A stretch of DNA of 64,000 nucleotides from Dryomyza anilis (taxonomy: Eukaryota; Arthropoda; Insecta; Diptera; Dryomyzidae): contig OX638132.1 in assembly GCA_951804985.1 (NCBI GenBank), positions 90,524,696 through 90,588,695 of the forward strand, in the 5' to 3' direction. Each line of letters begins with the position of its first letter. Positions within the stretch are counted from its first letter, which is position 1. Both the position numbers and the translations under genes were made by a program. The notes beneath the pieces were generated by a model. It made no database searches, was not told the DNA's origin, and was given only the letters and a program-made list of their open reading frames with translations. Positions 23,268 to 35,806 of the stretch are shown here, in pieces.

Positions 23268-23526
23268 TAAACTATAATACACAAAATAATTGCATAATGC
23301 ATTTTATGTATTATGTAGTACACGTATTTCAAAATTAAAAACTACAGAAAATAAATACATACTACATATTTTGCAATATGCAGAAAACGAATTTCTAATA
23401 CATTGTGTAGTAAAATCCTGACAAATTAATACAAATGTATTAAAAACGATTTAAATGTAGTAGAACTACAGTTTTTCAAAACGAAACATAAATGTAGCAT
23501 AATTTACTACAGTAATTTTTTCGGTA
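23268..23526. repeat. TACTACAT MITE family copy, right end intact
   Basis: It has ATGCATTTTATGTATTATG and TAGTAGAACTACAG-type phrases and ends TACTACAGTAATTTTTTCGG TATA. Confidence 0.6.
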
Positions 23527-23879
23527 TATTTTTTTTAATTTTACTCAGTTTTTAAAATTTTTTTTTTTTATGCATTTTCTCAGTTTTTATCGCATTTAAA
23601 CACCTCGTTCGGTCATATCCCTACATTCAATACAAAAATAAATGTTATATTCGTGATCCTTGCCTCCTAATCAGTAATTAAAGAAGTTTTATCTCAAAAT
23701 TTAAAAAAGGAGTCAAGAAAATTCGGGTTAATAGAAAATTAAGAAAAATATTTTTAAGATTTATATACTTCGATACCAGATAATTAAATAGAAATTATAT
23801 TTACAAAACATATCAAATATCAGTTTTATTAAAATTAGCTTGGTTATCTAAAACAGTCTGAAAAGCATTTTTTTTTAAC

Positions 23880-24222
23880 TTCCAGAGTTGCCAACTTGTC
23901 CATATTTTCACATCTTAACCCTTAAAGGTTGCTGAATCTTGTCGAGTAATCGGTTTCTCTGTGAAAAATCACGTTCGTGAAAACCGCATAAACGTGACTC
24001 AGTTGTCAAAAATATGACATATCACCTTGAAAAACGGATCAAAAAATGAACTTCCAGAGTTACCAACTTGTCCATATTTTCACATCTTAACCCTTAAAGG
24101 TTGCTGAATCTTGTCGTGTAATCGGTTTCTCTGTGAAAAATCACGTTCGTGAATTATCGTGAAAACCGCATAAACGTGACTCATTTGTCAAAAATATGAC
24201 ATATCACCTTGAAAAACGAAGT
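23880..24222. repeat. ~171-bp tandem duplication
   Basis: CTTCCAGAGTTGCCAACTTG at 23879 recurs as CTTCCAGAGTTACCAACTTG at about 24051. Both units continue through GGTTGCTGAATCTTGTCG and ATGACATATCACCTTGAAAA with few changes, so the duplication is recent. The unit carries no recognisable gene. Confidence 0.85.
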
Positions 24223-25936
24223 TTATTTCAAATTTTTAAAATATTTTTTATTAAAAATCAAAAATTGGTAAATCTACTTCCAATATTTCAAAATTCACAA
24301 ATTCCAAATAATAAATATCTAACCATACTAAATCCAATAAAGATTGAAACTTTTTGAAAATGTTTGATTTAGGCTAAGTTCATTCAGATTACAGAATCGA
24401 AAAATGAAATAAGATGTTATGGAATGATCGATTTAGTAATTTTTCTTTTTTCTAATTATGTTCTTTACCTCAATATCACGTAATGAAAAAGGGATGTACG
24501 ATTTAAATTGCCTAATTGTTTTCAATGTGGCATAAAACCGAAATCGTACATATTGATTTTGAAAATCGATATATAACTGATTTTCTATCTATTTATATTT
24601 CAAAATTAGTCCATAAAAGAAAATGTTTATAAATAAATGTAAAATTTTATAATTAAATAAATACATTCCGCACACTGTGCGCGCCGCAGTTAACAAAGTT
24701 GTTGACTGCTATTTGGTTTAGACAAAGTGCTGATTATAGTGATTAAGTGAAGAGTTGGCTGCCGAACTCCGATGGAGTGCCGCCGCTTATAATGTGCCCG
24801 AAATCATTGTGCGGCAATTGGGTTGGTTTAAACCACAAGCAACAGATGAAGACTAAACGAGGAGACTGAAAGACAATACAGCTTAACGGTTTAAGAAAAT
24901 ATTATTAGGGCGCAATAAAAATAAAAACATAGACTTGATTTTGATATTAAGCGACGGTTGGTTGATTGGATGCTTGAATGATCACAACAGCAAAGACCGG
25001 ATGATGGGTTGAGTTTGGCTAACTGACCACAAAAAAAAAAAAAAACTGTAACGATTTTTATTTCGGTATTCTTTTTTATGGTCAACTATTTAATGGTGGT
25101 CTTATATTTGGGTAAAAGTGAATTTTTTCAAAGTATGTAATTTTCAAGTTTTTTTTATGTTTTGACTCGTTACAGTAACTTCTTCGATTACAACAAAAAT
25201 AATAACATTAACAACAACAACAACAGAAAGAACAGCAACTATAAATGTGGCTAAAACTAATAAAATATCGAGCAGTTGCTGAAGAACGTTTAATTGGGTC
25301 CGAACTCTGGTTAGAAGATGTCGCTGAGTCGTGATGTTTGGCAAAAGTGCAGAAAGTTAAAAAATTTATAAAAAGTTTATAAAAAAAAATCAAAATTTAA
25401 ATATCTAATAAAACAAATTCAATATAAATCAAATTCTAAAGAGAAAGCATAAAAAGCGAGAAAAGAATAAAAAAGAAAAAAGTAAAAAGAAAAAATAAAA
25501 AAATTTAAAATAAAAATAAAAAATATTAAACATAAAATAAAAAATATTATTAAGAATACATTAAAAATATATAATCATAATATAATAAATGAAATCAAAA
25601 ACACAGATCAAAAAATAATAAATGAAATAAGAAATAGATTAAATTTTAAAAGGCAAGAATAAAAATAATAAAAAAGTAAAAAATAAATAAAAGGTATCTT
25701 AATATAATATATAAAATTAAAAATATTTTTTGAAATACATAAAAAATTTATAATAAAAAAAAATTTAATATTTTTTTTTATTTAAGTTAAAATATTTAAT
25801 ACTAAAATTTTTTAATTTAATTAAAACTAAACAATTTCATAATAATAAAAAATATAATTAAATATTTGAAATTTCATTAAAAATAATAAAAATTCAATTT
25901 TTTAAAATAAATCAATTTTTTGACCAACTTCGAAAT
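24223..25936 (+). promoter_or_regulatory. Upstream region of the Gln-rich Osiris-like gene
   Basis: A GC-richer, non-repetitive block at 24665-24890 stands out in AT-rich DNA and could hold promoter or regulatory sequence. 25390-25930 is extremely AT-rich with long A-tracts. I see no clear TATA box or initiator close to the start codon. Confidence 0.3.
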
Positions 25937-28496
25937 ATGTTGCTGTTAATTTTCCTTGCATTTTACACTGTGCCATATACTCAAGTCAGCGCGCTGCTTA
26001 ATCGCATGTCCTCCGCCGCCTCCGCCACCGCTTACGGTCCTGCTGCTACTGCTGATGAAGACAGTTGGCAACCCATGCAGAATAATTGGATTATTTTACA
26101 GACACCAGCAACAGCAGCAACAACAACAACAACAAATATGTATCAAAAATATAATCGCAGCGGAAATTATCAGCGACAACAGCAGCAACAACAGCAGCAA
26201 CAACAGCAGCAACAACAGCAGCAACAACAGCAGACACAATATCTTAATCAACAACAATTTAAAAAGCAGCAACATTATGCAGAGCAACAAAAAGTAACAA
26301 AGCAATATCACGAGCAGCAACAACAGCTTTATCACAAGCAACAACAGCAGCAATATTTACAACAGCAGCAACAACATAAACAACAGCAATTTGCCCGTCG
26401 ACACCTCAACAATGAAGCGGATGTTGAAGTTGTTGAGCCGTATGTATTGGCTATTAGCAACATTCCTGCTGCTGCTGCAGCCGACACAACCAACAACATC
26501 TACACACAGCGACAACGTCGACAACCGGTACCTTTGTCAAGCATTGCCAACATCAACCAATTGCGTCGAGAGACTGTCAACAGTGTCAATGACAACGCTG
26601 TTGTTAAGGCGACACAACCACAAAGGACCATGACAAGAGAAGGAACAACAGCAGTAGCAGTCGAAGCAGCAGCAACAACGGATATTGCACAGGATATTGA
26701 TAAACACAGTTCACATGTCAGTGGCGTAGGAGTAATAGGTGGCGATAATGAAGCAATATCACCAACAGCAACAGCAACTGCAACAGCATTAACCGAAAAT
26801 GTCGCTTTTGTTGATTACATCGAAAAACGTCTGAATGACGTGTTGGTGCCATTGGAGAATACACTGGATAATGTGAAATATTTCTGTGACATGGTAAAGG
26901 CAGCAATCAGTGACAGTGATGTTGCTGCTGCTGATGATGATAACAATAAAGACGTTGATAAGGTTCAAGGTAAATATGGTTAAAGTTAAGTTGAAGACAG
27001 ATTAAGGTCATTGCTTTTTTGGTAGTAGACTATAGAAGAGCATATAGGAATGTCAACTATAAACAAGTGCAATGATATATTTTTTCATTTTACCCAGTAG
27101 TTTCATGTTTTTTGCACAATCTTTGTATTATTTCAAATTTTAGATAAGCAATAAACGATATCCTTAAAAATTTTGAATACTTTCTAAAGTATTATTTTTT
27201 ATAGCATACAATTTAAAGCAATTTTTTGGGTTTTACTTGAACGTGGTTTTGTGAGTCCTATATTCAAACAAAACATAACAAAATATTTGAAATATTTTAC
27301 AATTTTGTACAAAAGCAAACTTTCAATTAAGATTATAAAAATATTTTAATTTTGTAACACATTCGCTAGCACTAGTATTATTGTGCACAGAAACATTCAA
27401 GACTCGCATACAAAAGTAAAGGTAATTTTTGAAATGTGTTCAAAATATAGAAGAACTAGCTGGACCCGTGCACGACTCGTGCCAAGATTTTGTGAATTCA
27501 TAGATATAAAGCGATTTTATTAATATAAAAAACATTATTATTATTTTTTATATCATAATTCTCCTCCAAAACAACTTTTCTCAAAGACAATTCAGACAGT
27601 AGAATATTTCGCCGCAGAATTCTTCCCAGTAGAAATCTTCGCCGTAAAATTCTTCCCCATAGAACGCTTTACCGTAGAATTCTTCCCGGTAGAACTCTTC
27701 CCGGTAGAATTCTTCCCCGTAGTGTTTTTCCCAGTAGAAGTTTTAGTGTAGTTAGTTTTAATGTGGTGAGTTTTAGTGTGTTGAATTTTTAGTTAAGTGA
27801 ATTTTTAGTGTGGTGTGTTTTAGTGTGGTGAGTTTTGGTGTGGTGAGTTTTAGTGTGGTGAGTTTTAGTGTGGTGAATTTTTAGTGTAGTGAGTTTTAGT
27901 GTAGTGAGTTTTATTGTGGTGAGTTTTAGTGCGGTGAGTTTTAGTGTGGTGAGTTTCGGTGTGGTGAGTTTTTAGTATGGTGTGTTTTAGTGTGGTGAGT
28001 TTTAGTGTGGTGAGTTTTAGTGTGGTGAATTTTTAGTGTGGTGAGTTTTAGTGTGGTGAGCTATATTGTGGTGAGTTTTAGTGCGGTAAGTTTTAGTGTG
28101 TTGAGTTTTAGTGTGGTGAGTTTTAGTGTGGTGAGTTTTATTGTGGTGAATTTTGGTGTGGTGAGTTTTAGTATGGTGAATTTTTAGTGTGGTGAGTTTT
28201 AGCGTGGTGAGTTTTATTGTGGTGAGTTTTAGTGTGGTGAGTTTTAGTGTGGTGAGTTTTAGTGTGGTGAGTTTTAGTGTGGTGAGTTTTAGTATGGTGA
28301 ATTTTAGTTTTTTGTTTCATCTTTTTAGATTGTGTATGTGCCGAGTTATGTCGTTTTGAAAGTTTAGGTTGTATGGGAGGTGCCACGCCCCTTTGTCCAA
28401 TCCCGCCCATATATAGCCTATGACACCCTCCGAACCCTAGTATCCTGGTGCAAAATTTTAGTTAAATCGGTTCAGCGGTTTAGACGTGATGCTGGA

Positions 28497-28554
<58 letters not shown>

Positions 28555-31445
28555 CGACAGACTGACAGACAGACCAAGAGTTTTATATATATAGATAGAT
28601 AGATTATACGTCATACGTTAATCGGAAATTTCTAATATATGTAAAGAATGTAGTTCTTAAACCTTAAGGTGAACAAAAAAGCTATAACATAATTTATAGG
28701 AGACCACCATTATTTTTATGCACACAACTGTAAAACGAAAAAGAAAAACTCGGAAAAACTCTTGAAAATCTTGAGAGAAAAAAAGCTTTCTATTGAAATT
28801 ACATACACGCTGCAAAAGTAAAGGGCTCTCCGACATAATTTTGCAGGAATTACGTATATCTTTGGAGCATTATGCAAACAAAAGCATTATTGCATTGCAA
28901 AACATAATAATAATGACAGCTGACCATATTTATGTTTATGTTCAAACATATTTATGTGCAGAAGGAATAATTTGAAATGTATATATGGTGATTTCGCATT
29001 ACGTTATAATTACATTCAAGCAATATTCGAACAAATCTATTCTCGCCGTGTGCAAAACTTTTTTCTCCCACGAATTTCTCCCAAATAGTTCTCCCAATTC
29101 TAAAATTCCTGGGTATATATATAAATAGTATTTCACATATTATGATATATAATAAAATAACCTTACCAACAAACTGAATTTGGTTTGTGCTCCCCCAGAA
29201 TCTTGATCACAACGGTCAATTAAAAAAATCCATTTTTGTGCTACCTTATAGTATAAATTTTAGAGTCAAAATTCGTGGTAGTATTGACATAGTTGGATAA
29301 GTATTAAAAAATATACTTTTCAACGAACTTCGTGAATTGTGATTATTTAAAAATATATATCGTTTATGGATATACGTATTTGAAAATGTAAAATACTATA
29401 AAAGGTAAAATGTTCAAATTACATAGGTCATATAATCTGAATTCGCTCAATATACATTGATACACCGAGAAAATAAAACTTTAAAATCACTTTAAACTCC
29501 GATGCAAAACACTTTATAATCAAAAATGCACATTTATGAAAGTAAGCCGTATTTAAAAACTTTAAATTTCAAAGTGTTTACTTTAAATTTTAAATATATT
29601 TTATATTTTAATGTGACGCTTTAAATTTTAAAGTTGAACTTTTACTTCTAAAGTGTCAGACTTTTAAATTTTTGTAAGAGTACAAACAATTGTCTCAATG
29701 ACCGTCAGATCGAATGGCCATAATTTGCGTTACTTTTCTCTCTCTTATGCCTATGAACTATGTTCTTCTGACATGAAGATAAATTGTGTTAAATGATATA
29801 TATTTCATTTTAATGTTATTAATTTCAAATTAAAATGTTGCACTTTAAATTGTTAAATCTTTAAATTGATAACTTTAAAATATAAAGTGCATTTTTTTCT
29901 CGGTGTACTAGGGCTGTGTGATTAATCGTTTTACCGGAAATTCCGATTAATCACAATCGCGATTAATCAATTATTCGATTAATCGTATTTTTTCAATAAA
30001 CCGAAAATACGATTAATCGGTTATTTATAACGTTTAATTAATCAACATAATTATTATTTGAAAACATTGAAAATACTGACTTAAAAAATATACAAAAAAA
30101 AAATGTTATTTAAAAGAAAACAAAATACTGAAATTTAATAAGGAAATGCCTTAAAAAGATGCGTAGCAAGTTGATTTCTGTTATTTGTAAAAAAAAAAAA
30201 CAATTAATAGAATTCAATTAATTAGAATTATGATTCGTTTAATCATAATTTTGATTAGTCAAAAATCTGATTAAGCGATTAGTCGTATATTTAGTTTCCA
30301 ACAAAACGTACAACGACCCCCCCTGGGGTCTTCTAAAAAACACATTTTAGGATCAGAATTCGTTAAAGCAGCTTCCCTGGATAGTTAGTAATTCGAAATT
30401 GTTGGATAGGTAATGAAAGGACCTTTCCAACGAACTCCGCTAAGTTTGAGCATCCCTAGAAAATCTCTATTTTTGGTAACAGATCTGGGCGCAAATAAAT
30501 ATGGTTTGTATCTTTGACAAATTCGTAACCCTATTAACTTTATTTCGATCGATTCTCTAAATCGATTTTCTATTACATTGTGTAGTAAAATTAATTCATA
30601 TAAATACAAAAGCAAAATGTGAATACACAGAAAGAAATCATTATAATATTGATTAATTCCGTTATTTAAACCATGAGTCTTTAAAAAACATTTCATAATA
30701 TTGATAACTACAAAACATCAATGTTATGAATTAATTATCAATTTGATAAATGACTGAAAAAGTAAATTAAATATGTACACCACCATTGAAGAAAGGTGTT
30801 CATCAAACCAAACCTTTTATCACAGTTTTTAATATAATTTCATTACTACAAAAAATTAAAAAAAAAACACGAAATATTCAAAAAAATATCACACTATAAC
30901 AGATTATATAAAAACGATGATTTATACTGTAAATTCTATAAAACTTACAATAGACCTAATTACATAAATACCTGTATCTTTAAATTGCATAACTTGAATG
31001 TAATTTGTCCTCAACAACAATCTTTCCAACTAATTTCACTGTTTTCTTTTTTAAATAAAAAAAATCTCTCGTTGCAGCTGCAAATGAGGCGACTACAACA
31101 ATGGAGGATATGAGTGAAGTTCAAGGTCGTCACAGCTTTTGGCCGTCATCAACATCATTAACAGCAATATCTGCATCATCATCATCATCATCAGCAGCAA
31201 CAGAATCAGTCTCCATTGGCACTGGACGCAAAGTGAAAAAGTTCAAAAAGAAATTCAAGAAATTTCTTCTGCCTCTGCTGCTCGCCTATAAATTGAAATT
31301 TTTAACGCTAATCCCGGTACTCATTGGCGGTCTAACGCTGTTGGTGGGCACCACAGGTCTGGCGGGATTCTTCTTTGCGCTCTTCACAGCTGTCATGAGC
31401 CTTAAATCGAGTGGCGGCAAATCAGTGGTGGTGAAGAAATTATGA
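25937..31445 (+). CDS. Osiris-like protein with long poly-Gln region, two exons
   Basis: Exons are 25937-26969 and 31078-31445, giving 466 residues. The donor is AAG|GTAAAT and the acceptor TTGCAG|CTG. Exon 1 ends in phase 1 and the split codon is GCT. Residues 1-19 are a signal peptide (MLLLIFLAFYTVPYTQVSA). Residues 81-99 are uninterrupted Gln in regular CAACAGCAG codons, and Gln stays frequent to about 150. After a Ser/Thr/Ala-rich stretch, exon 2 brings a basic motif (GRKVKKFKKKFKKF) and a hydrophobic block at about 407-452 (LLPLLLAYKLKFLTLIPVLIG), which matches the DUF1676 core of Osiris proteins. The usual Cys pair and AQxLAY motif were not seen, so this is a divergent member. It is secretory or membrane associated by inference. 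Sharing of orientation and phase with the genes at 2067 and 44131 supports cluster membership. Confidence 0.8.
27455..28613 (+). mobile_element. Helentron-like element with 15-bp minisatellite, copy 2 (longest)
   Basis: It starts ACTAGCTGGACCCGTGCACG. A block of AATTCTTCCCCGTAG-type repeats lies at about 27600-27735, then a GTGGTGAGTTTTAGT array at 27740-28310 (over 35 units). After that come CCGAGTTATGTCGTTTTGAA, the GGTGCCACGCCCC segment, a (GACA)n run at 28500-28560 and a TATATAGATAGATAGA end. There is no transposase or replicase frame, so it is non-autonomous. Confidence 0.85.
29461..29908. mobile_element. MITE with ACACCGAGAAAA ends
   Basis: Left end TACACCGAGAAAATAAAAC; right end GCATTTTTTTCTCGGTGTA. 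Internal TTTAAA-rich phrases (CTTTAAAATCACTTTAAA, ATAACTTTAAAATATAAAG) also face each other. Confidence 0.75.
29915..30300. repeat. Cluster of GATTAATCG motifs
   Basis: CGATTAATCG-type motifs recur densely between 29920 and 30035 and again, more degenerate, at 30220-30290 in inverted layout (GATTAGTCAAAAATCTGATT). It begins GGGCTGTGTGATTAATCG next to the MITE end. It may be a hAT-type MITE or a TAAT-core homeodomain-site cluster. Confidence 0.5.
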
Positions 31446-31546
31446 TGAATCAAAAATGAGGCTGGGGTTTTTAGGTGGGGACATTAATTTAAGTAATTTA
31501 TTTATTTATTTAATTATGTAGTTTTTAAGCAGCTTAACTAATTGTA

Positions 31547-31608
31547 AATAAAAATAATTGAAAAAAATAATAATAATGAACAGTTTTTATACTTTCTGAT
31601 TCAATAAA
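31547..31608 (+). terminator. Candidate poly(A) signals of the Gln-rich Osiris-like gene
   Basis: AATAAA occurs at 31547-31552 and 31603-31608, about 100 and 160 nt after the stop codon. This spacing is reasonable for a short 3' UTR, but the region is AT-rich, so chance cannot be excluded. Confidence 0.45.
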
Positions 31609-32068
31609 GTTATTTTAAAGAGTATTAAAAAATAAAAACGATATGTTTTTTGAATAAATTAACCAAGTGAAAAATTTGTCAATGTTACATTACTACATTC
31701 TGCATTTATTTAAAATTTGAAAATATTTATTCACTCAAAAATATTGTTGTTATTTATTTAACTTCAAGCTAAATATAAAAGGTTGATCTACGTTAAATAG
31801 AAATATTTGTCTATGCAAATATTCCGATATTTAAAATGAAACAGTAATATGTTTCTTTCGAAACGTATTTATGTCTAGTCAGTTTCAAAACATATGCGCT
31901 TTTGAATATATTAATGTTCCGATGAACAAATTATTCGTTTGGATGCAATAATAATTATGTTTTTGCACGAACAATTTTAAGGGTATTCGTTTACAAACAA
32001 ATATAAATCAAAAATTAAATTTATTAACACTATTTTATAATAAAAATTATCTTTACATAAAACTCCAA

Positions 32069-32376
32069 GTAGCCGCGGTAGCTCAGTCGTTACTTCGTTG
32101 GACTGCGGGCTGAAAGGTCCCCGGTTCAAGCCTGGACTGGGGCTAACAACATCTTTTCATAGAAACATTTTTCTATACCGCGCTACCTCTCGTCAGTAAA
32201 TGGCAAACCTACGAGAGTAAAACCATTACCTATGAAAAGCTCTCACCCGCCGTTCGGATTCGGCAATAAACTATAGGTTCCACCACTTTGAGTACAAATA
32301 TAACACGCACAGCTCAAAATGGTGAGAGAGCTCGGCCGAAGTTCTATAGAGGACTGTTGCGCCAAACTATTATTAT
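32069..32376 (+). mobile_element. tRNA-derived SINE, copy 2
   Basis: It has the same head (GCCGCGGTAGCTCAGTCGTT), B-box-like GGTTCAAGCCT, body and ATTATT tail as copy 1. A direct repeat ATAAAACTCCAA flanks it at 32057-32068 and 32377-32388. Confidence 0.88.
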
Positions 32377-32479
32377 ATAAAACTCCAAACACATATGTTA
32401 TGCCCGCAAAATTATATTTGGAAGAGCACTTTTTTGGCAGCGTTTTGTTCGAGCCATTCCACACTAAATCAACTAGGGA

Positions 32480-32745
32480 TTGGAACTAGACATCTGCTCA
32501 AATGCATATTAAATCTATTTCAAGACATTCACTTTATTTCTAAACATGAACAGTCGCCGAATCTATGCTTGAAAATCAAATGAATGTGTTGCTCTCAACA
32601 ACAAAGCACAAGTAGTGTCAAAACAAAAGACAAACAAGACGTAGTTGTAGTGAATGATGTGCAATAAAAATTCAAATACTGAAATATACTGCTTATGACA
32701 CTCAGTGCATTTTATATTTTATTTTTATCATTCTTACTCTAAGCA
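32480..32745 (-). repeat. Repeat R1, left half, inverted
   Basis: On the minus strand it contains CACTGAGTGTCATAAGCAG, TTTGAATTTTTATTGCACAT and CAACTACGTCTTGTTTGTC, collinear with 64-600. Confidence 0.65.
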
Positions 32746-32882
32746 ATTTTCATTAACATTGAAATAGGGAAACATTTCAAAACGTATACCTTAATATTTT
32801 ATATTAAGTTTTTATTTATCCAACAACATTTTTTTTTTAATGTTTAGTTTTCTTAAATTTTTTTTTTTTTTTTGCTTGATAT

Positions 32883-33414
32883 TGTTACGAAAAGAGGTAA
32901 TTTTCCCCACTGTGTAAGCATTCAACAATAATAAATGAGACGCAAGACAATTCTGCGCACTAAGCAATGTGTTAGAAAGAGACGGAAGATCATTCAGCAT
33001 ACTGAGCAATGTGCGAGAAAGAGATGGAAGATCGGCACATTAAAACACATGAGTGCGAATGACATGCCAATAGCATGCGTCATTCACGAAACGAGTAGAA
33101 GGTTCTCGAAACAAGTCGAAGCTTGTCGAAACGTCTCGAATGATGCATGCAGTATATAAAAGCGCCGCATCTGGGGCACATCACTTCAGTAGTGATTGGA
33201 ATGTGGTCGAGTGCATCTCGTGTGATAATTGTCAAGTTAAAATGTGGACATGCAGCAGTTGTTAAAATTTATAATTAGTAAAGTTGTTTATTAAAGTGAA
33301 TTAATAAAGTTAATTGTTATAATTTAAACCAAACATAACAGTTTTTTTATTTTGTACACAATCCAGCGATACGAACTCGTAGAACAGTTTTCCGTAGACT
33401 GAATTTTCGTAACA
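32883..33414 (+). mobile_element. Solo LTR of an LTR retrotransposon
   Basis: Ends are TGTTACGAAAA...TTTTCGTAACA, an 11-bp inverted repeat with the canonical TG/CA termini. A perfect 4-bp duplication ATAT flanks it (32879-32882, 33415-33418). Inside are a TATA box (AGTATATAAAAGCGC near 33150) and a downstream AATAAAG near 33304, fitting U3-R-U5 order. There is no internal coding region, so it is a product of LTR-LTR recombination. The 4-bp duplication suggests a Ty3/gypsy-type origin; the family is not identified. Confidence 0.85.
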
Positions 33415-33439
33415 ATATATTACTTTTCAACCGATTCCT

Positions 33440-33790
33440 TGATTTGTTGAAAAAATTATGATTGTTATATTTTTTATAAACACATAAATACCGACAGTTT
33501 TGTTATTGTTTTCAAGGTTTGTCTTCTCACTCGTTACTCGTTGCGCTCACTCACTGCACACACTGTACTTGTTGATTTTCAACGACGTAGTGTCATTTAG
33601 TTTTGTTTTTCGAAACATTGAATGTCTTGAAAAAAATGTCTTGCCACTCTTGACATCAATGAAACAAATATCGCTGGAGACTAAAATACTAAATAATACT
33701 GCAATTGCAAAATGCGGTCATTACTGTCGAGTGCAGTAGTGCATATTTTGTAGAGGGAACTTCAAATACATATGTGCAGAAGTCTAGTTT
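33440..33790 (+). repeat. Repeat R1, right half
   Basis: It shares TTTTTTATAAACACATAAAT, CTTCTCACTCGTTACTCG and GTGCAGTAGTGCATATTTTG with 700-1045. R1 halves in opposite orientations therefore lie on either side of the solo LTR. Confidence 0.65.
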
Positions 33791-34905
33791 CAACTCAACC
33801 TCTCCGATTTCAATGAAATGTGTATAACTTATTAAGGGTATCATTGACCAATAAGGGTTTGCATTGCAAAAAAATAAAAATACAAAATTTATAAATATTT
33901 TTTTAAAATATGATATCATCAAAATACTATCTGGAAATTTGGCATGAACATTTATATTAAATAAATTTATATTCAATTTATTTCAGAATTTTTAAGCACA
34001 TCTAAGTAGAAGTGCAAGGCTAATGACCAGGGCTCGGATTTTTATGACATGTCATTTTTTTAATGCATTTGTTATTTTTTGGATATTTATTTGTTTTTAC
34101 TACATTGATGTTTTTGAAAATCATTTTTGAAAACATTTTTTTCTGCATTACTGCAAAATTTGAATACATTTGTATTAAAGGAACTACATTTGTATTAAAG
34201 GTACTACATTTTGTCTTCTTTTATACATCCTCAAATATATAGATAAATTACTACATCTGCTTTAAATTTTACTACATACTATATTTATTTTAATTCAAGC
34301 AAGAATTAAAATAGATACTCATTTAAATATACTACATTCTGCATTTATTTTAAATTCTAAAATATTAGTCTCTCATATAATATTGTTGTTATTTATTATC
34401 ATATTTTAAAATATTACTATATCAAATTCAAAGAAAAACTTAAGAATGTTCTTTTTTTGTATTTTAATGTATTTTTAGTTCATTAAAATCCGAATCATGC
34501 TAATGACCATTGGCACATGTTCAAGTTTTGAACATACAACTTAAATATTCAAAAATCTTGTGTTATCATCTTTAAAACAATACTTCCAAAAATTTCCTAT
34601 AATTTCACTTTCAGGACATATTTAAATATTACCAAATATGCAGATGTTATTTTTGGCATATTCTTGTAAAGTCGTAAATATGAAACAGAAGTAGTTTCAG
34701 AAAAAATAAAAAAATAATTAATTAGCCCAAATTTCATAGAAATTGAAAAAGTAAAATCACAAATTTTACTCTTTTTTGTCAATTTGGTGCGGAAGGGCTC
34801 GTTCTTGTTCTTGCATTTTTTCAACCATTATTAAAGTATATTTCTAAATTGTAAAAATAGTCCTCATAAATTCTGTGAACTTTTTACTTGGCGAGGAACT
34901 CAACA
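33791..34905. other. Intergenic with TACTACAT-family relic at 34080-34400
   Basis: There is no gene. The relic contains TTTTTACTACATTGATG, GAACTACATTTGTATTAAAG (a short tandem duplication near 34170-34205) and ACTACATTCTGCATTTATTT. Confidence 0.45.
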
Positions 34906-35806
34906 GTATCTATATATATAAAACTCTTGGTCAGTCAGTCGGTCTGTCTGTCTGTCTGTTTGTTCCAGCATCACGTCTAAACCACTGAACCGATTTAACT
35001 GAAATTTTGTAACAGGATACTATGGAGTCCGGAGGGTGTCTATATATGGGCGCGATTGGACAAAGGGGAGTGGTACCTCCTATACAACCTAAACATTCCA
35101 AACGACATAACTCAGCACATACACAAGCTAAAAAGATGAAACAAAAAATTCAAATACAAAAAAATAAACAAAAGCAACCACACAATAAAACTCACCACAC
35201 TAAAATTCACCACACTAAAATTCACCACACTAAAACTCACACACTAAAACTCACCACACCAAAACTCACCACACTAAAACTCACCACAATAAAATTCACC
35301 ACACTGAAACTCACCACAATAAAATTCACCACACTAAAACTCACCACACTAAAACTTACCACACTAAAACTCACCACACCAAAATTCATCTCACCTAAAC
35401 TCACCACACTGAAACTCACCACATTAAAACTCACCACACTAAAATTTCTACAATGAAAAACTCTACTGGGAAGAATTCTACGGGAAAGAATTCCACCGGG
35501 ATGAGTTCTACGGGAAGATTTCTACTGGGAAGAATTCTACGGGAAAGCGTTCTATGGGGAAGAATTTTACGTGGAAGATTTCTACTGGGAAGAAATCTAG
35601 GGCGAAATATTCTACGGGGAAGCGCAGTCTGAGAAAGAATTGTCTTTGAGAATAGTTTTTTTTGGCGAAGAATTATTATTTGGTTATTACATTATAAAAC
35701 CCAAAAAAACTTCCACAACGAAGCACAGGCCCCTGTGGCATTGGCCCTCGCTCCACATCTTTGAATTCACAAAATCTTGGCACGAGTGGTGCACGGGTTC
35801 AGCTAG
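34906..35806 (-). mobile_element. Helentron-like element with 15-bp minisatellite, copy 3
   Basis: On the minus strand it runs from ACTGCTAG-type end CTAGCTGAACCCGTGCACC (35806) through AATTCTTCCC repeats (35455-35640). It continues with a GTGGTGAGTTTTAGT array (35195-35450) and the GGCGCGATTGG/GTGGTACC segment, and finishes with a GTCT/GACA microsatellite and a TATATATA end at 34906. A 144-codon frame (35022-35456) through the array is an artefact of the repeat period. Confidence 0.82.

Larger units (their letters stand above)
26970..31077 (+). other. 4.1-kb intron of the Gln-rich Osiris-like gene
   Basis: The intron holds a Helentron-like element (27455-28613), a MITE (29461-29908) and the GATTAATCG cluster (29915-30300). 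At 30620-30830 there is a segment with ACACAGAAAGAAATCATTAT and TTCATAATATTG phrases like the 8671 element. The remaining sequence is AT-rich. Confidence 0.7.

Noticed and set aside
26096..26353. Leu-rich minus-strand frame
   Set aside because: Antisense of the CAG/CAA repeat in the Gln-rich exon.
35022..35456. 144-codon frame with KLTTLKLTT repeats
   Set aside because: Same minisatellite in inverted orientation within a Helentron-like element.
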